5,043 bases of DNA, taken from contig JAHZNX010000271.1 of the NCBI GenBank assembly GCA_020028375.1, positions 1 to 5,043 of the forward strand. Direction: 5' to 3'. Each line of letters starts with the position of its first letter. The stretch's first letter is position 1. A program made the position numbers and the translations under genes. Below, in pieces: positions 1 to 5,043 of the stretch. The notes under the pieces were generated by a model. The model was not told the DNA's origin. It saw only the letters and a program-made list of their open reading frames with translations, and did not search any database. The stretch is from Betaproteobacteria bacterium (GTDB taxonomy: Bacteria > Pseudomonadota > Gammaproteobacteria > Burkholderiales > SG8-41).

Positions 1-903
1 CGCGAACTTCTGCGGCACCTGCTCGCTGGTGAGAAACCAGCCGAGCACTGCCGAAGAGGCCACGATCAGCATGACCGATGCGGTCTGGCCAGCGGACTCC
101 CTGAGGATGAGCAGGGTCTGGCGGCCCGAGAGTTCGCGGTAGATGAAGACGCCGATGAGGAGGGCCGCCAGCACCGCGAGGGCGGCCACTTCCGTCGCGG
201 TGGCGATGCCGCCCAGTATCCCGACCCAGATCACGATGGGGATGAAGAGAGCCCAGAAGGCGTGGACCGTCGAGCGGCCGACTTCGCGGACGGAGAACTT
301 CTTTTCCACGGGGAAGTTGTACTTCCGGGCGTAGTAGTAGCAGAGGCCCATCATCGACACGCAGGCGATGATGCCGGGCAGGAAGCCTGCAAAGAAGAGC
401 TTGGCGATCGAGACCTCGGCCATCCACGCGTAGATGATCATCGGGATCGACGGCGGGATGAGGATGGCCGCCGAAGCGGCATTGGAGACGATCGCGGCGG
501 AGAGCGCCCGCGGGTAGCCGCGCTTTTCCATCGACGGAATCACCACCTTGCCGATGGCGGCCGCATCGGCCACCGACGAGCCCGAGATCTCGCTCTGGAT
601 CATCGTGGCGACGACCGTCACCATGGCAAGCCCGCCGCGGATGAAGCCGACGAGGCTCTGCGCGAGATTCACCAGGCGCTGGGAAATGCCGGAGGTCTCC
701 ATGAGGCCCCCCGCCAGGATGAAGAGCGGGATCGCGAGGAGCGGGAAGCTGGAAGCTCCGGCGAAGAGGTTCAGGGGCACGACGCTCAACGACGCGGCGC
801 CGGTCCACAGGATCGCCAGGATGGTCGCGATCGAGAGCGCGAACCCGATCGGGACGTTGAGGACGGTGAGGAGGACGATTACTCCGAGGATGATCCACTC
901 CAC
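1..903 (-). CDS. dctM: TRAP transporter large permease, DctM family (partial, C-terminus beyond left edge)
   Basis: Reading the minus strand from a GTG at 903 gives an uninterrupted frame of 301 codons to the window edge; family members are about 425-440 residues, so roughly the last 125-140 are missing. The protein begins with MEWIILGVIV (initiator GTG read as Met) and is strongly hydrophobic, with many membrane segments. Family-typical stretches are PLFILAGGLMETSGIS (residues 59-74), SGSSVADAAAIG (107-118), IPPSIPM (149-155), LFFAGFLPG (169-177) and the GIATATEVAA loop (232-241), which matches the usual G-x-x-T-P-T-E-A motif with Ala in place of Pro. DctM is the inner-membrane subunit that moves the substrate using a sodium or proton gradient. 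The GTG start is supported by AGGAGG nine bases upstream and overlaps the end of dctQ by 25 nt, which is typical translational coupling. Substrate cannot be inferred. Confidence 0.95.
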   Translation of the reverse strand, partial: MEWIILGVIVLLTVLNVPIGFALSIATILAILWTGAASLSVVPLNLFAGASSFPLLAIPLFILAGGLMETSGISQRLVNLAQSLVGFIRGGLAMVTVVATMIQSEISGSSVADAAAIGKVVIPSMEKRGYPRALSAAIVSNAASAAILIPPSIPMIIYAWMAEVSIAKLFFAGFLPGIIACVSMMGLCYYYARKYNFPVEKKFSVREVGRSTVHAFWALFIPIVIWVGILGGIATATEVAALAVLAALLIGVFIYRELSGRQTLLILRESAGQTASVMLIVASSAVLGWFLTSEQVPQKFA

Positions 904-1397
904 GTGGCGTGGCCTCCTCGAGATTTGATTGGATGCGTCAGCAAGCCGATGAGCCGCCACAGGCTGACGATGAGCATGAGCGCCCCGGTGACCGGCAGCA
1001 CGCTGGTTACCCAGGTGACCTTGATCCAGGGCAGCGAAATGGTGGTCTCGTCCCCCATCCGCTCCATGAGGATCCAGCCATAGTAGAAGAGCACGAACTG
1101 GAAGCCCAGGACGGCGAGCTCGGTCACCACGTCCGCGACCCGCCGCGCCGGCGGGGCAAGCTTCTCGACCAGGAGATCGAAATTGATATGGCGCTGATGG
1201 TATTGCGCCACCACGGCGCCGTAGAAGGTCAGCCAGACGAGAGTATAGGACGCGAATTCGTCATACCAGACGAGCGAGTCGTTGAGGACGTAGCGGAAGA
1301 ACACCCCGAGGCAGACGATGACCGCCAGCCCCGCGAGCAGGAAAACGGCCCACCACTCGACGAGAGTGATGAGCCGCGCGAGCAGCCGTCCTATCAT
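879..1397 (-). CDS. dctQ: TRAP transporter small permease, DctQ family
   Basis: This encodes 172 residues with the four membrane segments expected of DctQ, at about 14-35, 48-64, 91-111 and 127-151. Family features are the FFRYVLNDSLVWYDEFASY stretch (33-51; the usual F-x-R-Y then S-x-x-W-x-x-E pattern, with Asp before Glu), the aromatic second helix and the H-x-N-F-D motif (70-74) after it. DctQ associates with DctM and helps couple the periplasmic binding protein to the membrane transporter. Length is normal for the family. The ATG at 1397 is the only plausible start: an in-frame TGA lies at 1412-1410. No Shine-Dalgarno sequence precedes it; instead a perfect palindrome ends seven bases upstream. 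It overlaps dctM by 25 nt but is separated from dctP by 259 nt, an unusually wide gap for this gene pair. Confidence 0.95.
   Translation of the reverse strand: MIGRLLARLITLVEWWAVFLLAGLAVIVCLGVFFRYVLNDSLVWYDEFASYTLVWLTFYGAVVAQYHQRHINFDLLVEKLAPPARRVADVVTELAVLGFQFVLFYYGWILMERMGDETTISLPWIKVTWVTSVLPVTGALMLIVSLWRLIGLLTHPIKSRGGHATWSGSSSE
913..918 (-). promoter_or_regulatory. Ribosome binding site of dctM
   Basis: A perfect AGGAGG on the minus strand lies inside the 3' end of dctQ, nine bases before the GTG at 903. It decides the choice of this non-ATG start, since no ATG in the same frame is near the family's expected N-terminus. Confidence 0.8.
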
Positions 1398-1404
1398 TTC
1401 GAAA

Positions 1405-1421
1405 CCGGATCACTGATCCGG
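1405..1421. repeat. 17-bp perfect interrupted palindrome just upstream of dctQ
   Basis: CCGGATCA and TGATCCGG flank a single central base, giving eight-base perfect arms. It sits seven bases before the dctQ ATG, where a ribosome binding site would normally be. It could be a protein-binding site, a small hairpin affecting dctQ translation, or part of the flank of the adjacent long inverted repeat. The sequence alone does not choose between these. Confidence 0.6.
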
Positions 1422-1423
1422 GC

Positions 1424-1627
1424 TCGCTCGAATCTCCCCTCGCCACTCGGGAGAGGTGCGCCGAAACGTGGAGCAGGGGCCCCGGTTTCCGGGGATGCGA
1501 CCGTGAAGGCGCACATAAGCACGCGGGCAAGTGCGGCGCTGCATCCCGCTCCGGGGTCGCATCCAAGCACAATACGCTTGGAACCTGCTCCGCCCTCCGC
1601 GGGCGCGAGGGGTGAGGGGTCGAGCGA
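1424..1627. repeat. Long nested inverted repeat (about 204 bp), MITE/REP-like intergenic element between dctP and dctQ
   Basis: Several exact inverted pairs nest around a common centre near 1525-1536: TCGCTCGA 1424-1431 with 1620-1627; CCCCTCGC 1436-1443 with 1605-1612; GGAGCAGG 1470-1477 with 1584-1591; GGATGCGACC 1493-1502 with 1555-1564; GCGGG/CCCGC near 1523-1549. The outer arms form an imperfect terminal inverted repeat of about 45-55 bp. Inside are smaller hairpins: CCCCGG-TTT-CCGGGG (1480-1494) and TCCAAGC/GCTTGGA with a seven-base loop (1562-1582). The CCCTCACCCC- and CTCTCCCGAG-like ends resemble dispersed non-coding repeats of GC-rich proteobacteria, from memory. I see no transposase, convincing protein or clear target-site duplication. 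A non-autonomous mobile element or REP-type mRNA-stabilising repeat is my inference; copy number in the genome would settle it. Confidence 0.7.
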
Positions 1628-1632
1628 TGTAA

Positions 1633-1645
1633 CGACGCTGCGTCG
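1633..1645. repeat. 13-bp palindrome downstream of dctP
   Basis: CGACGC and GCGTCG flank one central base a few bases after the dctP stop codon. A second short palindrome, TCGAGCTCGA, overlaps it at 1643-1652. On the minus-strand transcript these could form short GC-rich hairpins, but no run of T follows, so I do not call an intrinsic terminator. Confidence 0.35.
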
Positions 1646-1656
1646 AGCTCGAACCA

Positions 1657-2514
1657 TCAGCGCAGCGACTGGATGATTTTGACCAGCTCCGCGCCGCCGG
1701 CGACCTGCTTGCCGAACTCCTCGTATACCGCGCCCGAGGCCCGGATGAACGCTTCCTTGTCCGGCTCGTTGACGATCATCGGGGGCGCGAGGTAGCCTGG
1801 GGTGTAGACGTGGCCCGTTAGCGAGAGGTACTTCTGGACCTCCAGGAACTTGGCCGAATGGATCTGGGAAAATGGATTCTCCTGGCCATCCATGACGCCC
1901 TGCTGCAGCGCCGAGTACACCTCGGCGAACGGCATGGGAGACGGTTTGGCGCCGTAGGCCTGGAACATCTTCACGCGCCAAACGCCGCCCGGCACGCGCA
2001 GCTTGATGTCGTTCAGGTCGCCCGGATACTTGACCGGCCGCCGGTTGTTGGTGATGTGGCGAAAGCCGTTCTCCCAGACGCCCAGCATCCGGATGCCCCG
2101 CGCCGGCAGGCCATCGAAGAGCGCTTTCTGGACCGCCTTGTTGTCCGCCACCTTCTTCATGTGGGCGCGGCTGACGATGATGTACGGCATTTCGAATACG
2201 CCGTAGCGCTGATCCACCGTGCTCATGATCGTAGACGGGTAGGTCATCTCCGGGGCACCGACCCTGATCCCCTTGATCATCTGCTCGTCGGTGCCGATCT
2301 GGCTCGAGTGAAAGACTTTCACCTCCACCCGGCCCTTCAGCGCTTCGTTCACATCTTTGGCGAACCGGGTGCTCACGATGTCGAAGAGCGAACCGGGAAA
2401 GCCCACGTGGCCGAGCCGGATGGTAACGGGCTGCTGGGCCCCGGCCGCGGCGGGCCAGAGCCCTGCGGTCAGCATGGCGACGCCGAATATCAGGGAAAAT
2501 CTCACGCGTTTCAT
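1657..2514 (-). CDS. dctP: TRAP transporter solute-binding protein, DctP family, with apparent internal C-terminal deletion
   Basis: This encodes 285 residues; family members are about 325-340. A signal peptide covers residues 1-26 (basic start, hydrophobic core, Ala-Gly-Ala before Gln-Gln). The mature part matches DctP: TIRLGHVGFPGS (31-42), SSQIGTDEQMIKGI (70-83), GVWENGFRHITNN (145-157), then LRVPGG (172-177), whose Arg173 corresponds to the conserved carboxylate-binding arginine, and GVMDGQENP (206-214). After TGHVYTPGYL (233-242) the sequence jumps via APP to MIVNEPDKEAF (246-256), which in relatives comes after a segment of about 45 residues containing the L-P-x-x-x-x-x-A-L and long-helix region. 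The frame is intact, so this looks like an in-frame deletion. It binds the substrate in the periplasm for DctQM. The ATG at 2514 is preferred over 2526 because GGAGGAG lies just before it. Whether the shortened protein folds is uncertain. Confidence 0.9.
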   Translation of the reverse strand: MKRVRFSLIFGVAMLTAGLWPAAAGAQQPVTIRLGHVGFPGSLFDIVSTRFAKDVNEALKGRVEVKVFHSSQIGTDEQMIKGIRVGAPEMTYPSTIMSTVDQRYGVFEMPYIIVSRAHMKKVADNKAVQKALFDGLPARGIRMLGVWENGFRHITNNRRPVKYPGDLNDIKLRVPGGVWRVKMFQAYGAKPSPMPFAEVYSALQQGVMDGQENPFSQIHSAKFLEVQKYLSLTGHVYTPGYLAPPMIVNEPDKEAFIRASGAVYEEFGKQVAGGAELVKIIQSLR

Positions 2515-2517
2515 GGT

Positions 2518-2524
2518 CTCCTCC
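2518..2524 (-). promoter_or_regulatory. Ribosome binding site of dctP
   Basis: GGAGGAG lies on the minus strand with its GGAGG core five bases before the ATG at 2514. It overlaps the upstream in-frame ATG at 2526, which would have no ribosome binding site of its own, so 2514 is the better start. Confidence 0.7.
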
Positions 2525-2577
2525 ATTGTTAGATTTGGGCAGCGAATCCGGTCGCGCCTGGCGCCGGCGGGGGCGCA

Positions 2578-2611
2578 CGGCTAAGTTAGCCGGAACGGCC
2601 CTGTTTCACAA
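2578..2611 (-). promoter_or_regulatory. Candidate promoter with overlapping palindrome (possible operator) upstream of dctP
   Basis: On the minus strand a weak -35-like TTGTGA (2611-2606) and a -10-like TAACTT (2588-2583) are separated by 17 bases, about 70 bases before the dctP ATG. The -10-like element lies inside a perfect 15-bp interrupted palindrome, CGGCTAA/TTAGCCG (2578-2592), the geometry expected of a repressor operator. The hexamers match consensus at only four and three positions, so the promoter call is tentative. The palindrome itself is directly visible. If real, dctPQM could be transcribed separately from the upstream genes. The rest of the 141-nt intergenic stretch shows nothing I can name. 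Confidence 0.3.
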
Positions 2612-2655
2612 GGGGCGGCACGATCCCGCATCGCGGAATTGTCACCCCTCACGCT

Positions 2656-3621
2656 TCATTGTGGAGGTATCTTCGCCGCGCGTATCACCTTCGACCACTT
2701 CCCGATCTCGGACTTGAGGTGCGCGGCGTAGGCGGCGGGGGTAGACGGCGTCGGTTCTATGCCATTCGCCAGATACTTCTGCCGTGTTTCCTGCGTGTTG
2801 AGAACGCCGACGGTGGCCTGGTTGAGCTTCTCGACGATCGCGCGCGGCGTTCCGGCCGGGACCAGCATGCCGTAGCGGGTGCTGTACTCGTAACCGGGAA
2901 CACCCGCTTCCGCGATGGTGGGCACTTCGGGCAGGGTGCTTGCGCGCTTCGCGCTCGTGACGCCGAACGCGCGCAGGCGGCCGGACCTTACGTGCGGCAG
3001 CGCCGAAGCGTAGGTCGAGAGGGACGCCGAGATCTCGTTGCCGAGCAGCGCGGTGAGCGAGGGCCCGGTGCCCTTGTACGGCACGTGCACGAGTTCGACC
3101 TTCTGGGACATGAGCAACAACTCCATCGCGAGATGCGTGCCGCCCCCGACCCCGCTGGAGCCGTAGGTGAACTTGCCGGGCACAGAGCGCGCGAGCGCGA
3201 TGAACTCCTTGAGGGTTGTGGCGGGCAGCGAGGGATGGGCCACGAGGATGTTGGGCTGCTCCGCGAGGAGCGTGACCGGCGTGAAGTCGCGCAGCGTGTC
3301 GTAGGGCAATTTCTGGTAGAGCGCGACGTTGAACACCGTGCTGGCGCCCGCATTGAGCAGGGTGTAGCCGTCGGGGGCCGCTCTTGCGACGATTTCGGTC
3401 CCGACGATACTGGCCGCCCCCCCACGATTGTCCACGATGACCGGCTTACCGAGCGCCACCGTCAGCCCGTCCGCGACGATGCGCGCCGTGATGTCGTTGC
3501 CGCCGCCCGGTGCGAACGGCACGACGAAGCGTATCGGCCTGGTCGGATAGCTTTGCGCGGGGGAAGCCGGCGTGATCGCGCCGAGGAACGTGGCGAGCAA
3601 CGTAGCAGCGACGCGGCGCAT
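2656..3621 (-). CDS. Tripartite tricarboxylate transporter substrate-binding protein, TctC/Bug family
   Basis: This encodes 321 residues, normal for Bug proteins. A signal peptide spans about residues 1-22 (MRRVAATLLATFLG..., cleavage near PAQS). Family motifs follow in order: YPTRPIRFVVPFAPGGGNDI (25-44), with the conserved Asp43; VDNRGGAASIVGTE (63-76); APDGYTLL (82-89); GSSGVGGGTHLAMEL (154-168); HVPYKGTGPSLTALLGNEI (179-197); LPEVPTIAEAGVPGYE (230-245). These periplasmic proteins capture carboxylated or other small organic solutes for a TctAB permease. No TctA or TctB is visible here, which is common for orphan Bug proteins. The ATG at 3621 is chosen over an in-frame TTG at 3651 because AAGGAG lies nine bases before it and the signal peptide starts cleanly there. 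It lies 33 nt after the TIM-barrel gene, probably in the same transcript. The substrate is unknown. Confidence 0.95.
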   Translation of the reverse strand: MRRVAATLLATFLGAITPASPAQSYPTRPIRFVVPFAPGGGNDITARIVADGLTVALGKPVIVDNRGGAASIVGTEIVARAAPDGYTLLNAGASTVFNVALYQKLPYDTLRDFTPVTLLAEQPNILVAHPSLPATTLKEFIALARSVPGKFTYGSSGVGGGTHLAMELLLMSQKVELVHVPYKGTGPSLTALLGNEISASLSTYASALPHVRSGRLRAFGVTSAKRASTLPEVPTIAEAGVPGYEYSTRYGMLVPAGTPRAIVEKLNQATVGVLNTQETRQKYLANGIEPTPSTPAAYAAHLKSEIGKWSKVIRAAKIPPQ

Positions 3622-3630
3622 GGTCTCCTG

Positions 3631-3636
3631 CTCCTT
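3631..3636 (-). promoter_or_regulatory. Ribosome binding site of the tctC-like gene
   Basis: AAGGAG on the minus strand lies nine bases before the ATG at 3621. A second GGAG occurs closer, at 3625-3628. This supports the ATG start over the TTG at 3651. Confidence 0.65.
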
Positions 3637-3654
3637 CAACGCCGTGACCAATGC

Positions 3655-4485
3655 TCAATCCACTCTAACGCTCGCTTCGCGGGCCCTGTCGACGAGGTAG
3701 TCGCGCCCGGCGAGCATGTCGCCGAGCGAGCCGAACGCGTTGGTGTAGTGACCCTTGTAGCCCCCGCCCTCGATGAGGCTGAACATCTGGCCGAAGTCGA
3801 GGTTGCCGGCGCCCGGCTTGAGGTGAATCTCGTGACCGTTGCGGTAGCAGTCGGCAAGCCGCACTTCGCCCACCCGCTTGAGGTCGAGCGCCTTGACGAA
3901 TCCCTCGACGCCTTCGGGCACGAGGTGTGCGTGATTGGCGGTGAAGGAGAGCTTGAACGCGGACGACTGGATGTCCCAGTAATACTGCCACTCCTCGAGG
4001 GTATGCGCGAGGTAGTGCACCTCGGCGTCCTGCGGCTCCTTGTTGAGGTTCTCGAGCAGGACCAGCGCCTTCCTCTTTTCGGCGTGGGCGACGACGCGGG
4101 CGAGCCGCTCCCGCCCCGCCTTCATGCGCAAGGCCTTGTCATCCTTGAAGTGGTAGCCGGCGTGCACCACCATCCAGCTCGCGTCGAGCTTCGGGAAGAT
4201 GTCCACGTAGCTTTTCAGGTAGTCGGTGACCGCATCCGCCACATGGGGCGAATACTCGGCGACATTCACCGCCGAGTTCGTGTGCAGCCCGAGCTTCACG
4301 CGGTGCTTTTCGAGGAGCTTCCGCACCGCGGCGCAGCGCTTTGGGTCGAACGCGGTCAGCGCGTTTTCCCCGGTGTCGAGCTGCACATCGACGAACCGGA
4401 CGCCGTTCTGCGCTGCCCACTCGATGCCCGCCTCGAGGCGGATCTTGCGGCCCAGATCGACGCCGATGCGCTCGCGGAGCTTCAT
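3655..4485 (-). CDS. Sugar phosphate isomerase/epimerase family protein (xylose isomerase-like TIM barrel)
   Basis: This encodes 276 residues, a normal length for the single-domain TIM-barrel superfamily that includes xylose isomerase, tagatose epimerase, hydroxypyruvate isomerase and inosose dehydratase. Candidate metal or active-site positions are His108 in WMVVHAG, Glu145 in LVLLEN, His185/His187 in TANHAHL, Asp212 and His218/His221 in ADCYRNGHEIH; PGAGNLDF (224-231) is the familiar late loop. The last barrel strand reads GHYTNAFG (245-252), where many relatives carry a metal-binding Glu, so the metal site may be altered or the subfamily specialised. The ATG at 4485 is 14 nt after the aminotransferase stop and has no strong ribosome binding site, suggesting coupled translation. 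Its frame stays open far upstream inside the aminotransferase gene, but that extension is a shadow. It is probably cytoplasmic; the substrate is unknown, and a role on a small hydroxy or oxo acid is inferred from its neighbours. Confidence 0.85.
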   Translation of the reverse strand: MKLRERIGVDLGRKIRLEAGIEWAAQNGVRFVDVQLDTGENALTAFDPKRCAAVRKLLEKHRVKLGLHTNSAVNVAEYSPHVADAVTDYLKSYVDIFPKLDASWMVVHAGYHFKDDKALRMKAGRERLARVVAHAEKRKALVLLENLNKEPQDAEVHYLAHTLEEWQYYWDIQSSAFKLSFTANHAHLVPEGVEGFVKALDLKRVGEVRLADCYRNGHEIHLKPGAGNLDFGQMFSLIEGGGYKGHYTNAFGSLGDMLAGRDYLVDRAREASVRVD

Positions 4486-4499
4486 GGGCGTTGCCGCAG

Positions 4500-5043
4500 T
4501 TACGCCGCGGCTCGCTTTCCGGCGCTGGCGGCGGCGGGCTGCGACGCGAGGTAGTCCATGGCGGCGCCGACACCGCCTTTCCGGTGCGGCACGCGGGCGA
4601 GCTCCAGACCCATCTCGGTTCCGCTCAGGGTTCCGCAGAGCATCAGGTCGTTGAAGTCGCCGAGATGGCCGATGCGGAACACCTTGTCGCGGAGCTTCGT
4701 CAGCCCGGAGCCGAGCGACAGGTTGAAATGATCGAGCACCACCTGGCGGAACGCGATCTCGCTGTGACCTTCCGGCATCAGCACGGCGGTGAGCGAGCTG
4801 GAGTACTCCGCGGGATTCGCGCACAGTATTTCCAGGCCCCATGCGCGCACCGCGCGGCGCGTCGCCTCCGCGTGGCGGTCGTGGCGCTTGAAGACGTTGT
4901 CGAGCCCTTCTTCTTCCATCAGCATCTTCAACGCGACGCGCAGACCGTAGAGGAGATTCGTCGCCGGCGTGTAGGGAAACCAGCCGTCCCGGTTGGAGGC
5001 GATCATCTCCTCCCAGTTCCAGTAGGCGCGCGGCAGCTTCGCC
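4500..5043 (-). CDS. Serine/alanine--glyoxylate aminotransferase-like class V aminotransferase (partial, C-terminal part)
   Basis: The frame is open from the right edge and ends at TAA (4502-4500), giving the last 180 residues of a protein expected to be about 390-405 long. The N-terminal half, including the PLP-binding lysine, lies outside the window. The visible part carries the subgroup's characteristic stretches: PRAYWNWEEM (5042-side residues 4-13), FPYTPATNLLYGLR, EYSSSLTAVLMPEGH, FNLSLGSGLTKL and KVFRIGHLGDFN, whose arginine corresponds to the substrate-carboxylate-binding arginine of the alanine--glyoxylate aminotransferase group. The family transfers an amino group from serine or alanine to glyoxylate, making glycine plus hydroxypyruvate or pyruvate. 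Similarity is closest, from memory, to bacterial serine--glyoxylate aminotransferases, but the amino donor cannot be proved from this part. It is the most upstream gene of the cluster in view, 14 nt before the TIM-barrel gene. An Ala-rich tail (SQPAAASAGKRAAA) ends the protein. Confidence 0.92.
   Translation of the reverse strand, partial: AKLPRAYWNWEEMIASNRDGWFPYTPATNLLYGLRVALKMLMEEEGLDNVFKRHDRHAEATRRAVRAWGLEILCANPAEYSSSLTAVLMPEGHSEIAFRQVVLDHFNLSLGSGLTKLRDKVFRIGHLGDFNDLMLCGTLSGTEMGLELARVPHRKGGVGAAMDYLASQPAAASAGKRAAA

Noticed and set aside
262..1083. A 273-codon plus-strand frame
   Set aside because: It is antisense to dctM and dctQ and extremely rich in Asp, Arg, Glu and His, typical of a shadow of membrane-protein codons.
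1424..1627. CRISPR array or integron attachment site in the repeat-rich gap
   Set aside because: The repeats are inverted and nested rather than direct and evenly spaced, and no attC-like core sites or integrase gene are seen.
1633..1652. Rho-independent terminator after dctP
   Set aside because: Short GC palindromes are present but no T-run follows on the minus strand, and dctQM downstream probably need readthrough.
909..1676. A 255-codon plus-strand frame crossing the inverted repeat
   Set aside because: It is antisense to dctQ and then reads through the palindromic non-coding element; no family resemblance.
1394..2578. A 394-codon minus-strand frame covering dctP and the intergenic repeat
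   Set aside because: It is an out-of-frame reading of dctP continuing into the repeat; the true DctP frame has clear family motifs.
2597..2616. Hairpin around GCCC...GGGC between tctC and dctP as a terminator
   Set aside because: The stem is only four to five pairs and no T-run follows in the direction of transcription.
2659..4554. A 631-codon open frame on the plus strand
   Set aside because: It lies wholly antisense to the tctC-like, TIM-barrel and aminotransferase genes, is very rich in Arg, Gly, Val and Ala, and shows no recognisable domain. Long antisense frames are common in GC-rich DNA.
3655..4842. A longer version of the TIM-barrel gene starting inside the aminotransferase gene
   Set aside because: The extra N-terminal part overlaps the aminotransferase in another frame, is Arg-rich with no domain, and the family fold starts at the ATG at 4485.

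Overview
The window is a GC-rich piece of a bacterial chromosome in which every gene I can support lies on the minus strand, so the biological reading order runs from the right edge to the left edge. The mix of an orphan Bug/TctC-type periplasmic binding protein, a TRAP dicarboxylate-type transporter and a serine--glyoxylate aminotransferase-like enzyme, together with strong G/C preference at third codon positions, suggests a proteobacterium. Betaproteobacteria (Burkholderiales-like) are my best guess, because Bug proteins are greatly expanded there. No rRNA or other taxonomic marker is present, so this stays an inference.

Layout, right to left: (1) 5043-4500, the C-terminal 180 residues of a class V aminotransferase of the serine/alanine--glyoxylate type, whose N-terminus lies outside the window. 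(2) 4485-3655, a xylose-isomerase-like TIM-barrel protein (sugar phosphate isomerase/epimerase superfamily), starting 14 nt after the aminotransferase stop. (3) 3621-2656, a TctC/Bug periplasmic binding protein with a signal peptide and no TctA/TctB partner in view. (4) 2655-2515, an intergenic stretch of 141 nt with a weak promoter-like pair and a perfect 15-bp palindrome. (5) 2514-1657, a TRAP solute-binding protein (DctP) that appears to lack a C-terminal block of roughly 45 residues. (6) 1656-1398, a non-coding gap of 259 nt occupied mostly by a long nested inverted repeat of about 204 bp. (7) 1397-879, the TRAP small permease DctQ. (8) 903-1, the first 301 residues of the TRAP large permease DctM, starting at GTG, overlapping dctQ by 25 nt and running off the left edge.

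Functionally this looks like a small catabolic cluster. Two different high-affinity capture systems (TRAP and Bug-type) sit beside two enzymes that would act on small oxo, amino or sugar-like acids. The likely theme is uptake of an organic acid and entry into glyoxylate/serine metabolism, but the substrate cannot be read from the sequence.

The two points most worth a second look are the apparent in-frame loss of the hallmark long-helix segment from DctP and the mobile-element-like long palindrome separating dctP from dctQM. Together they raise the question of whether this TRAP system still works normally. I found no CRISPR array, tRNA, rRNA, transposase or clearly new multi-gene system.
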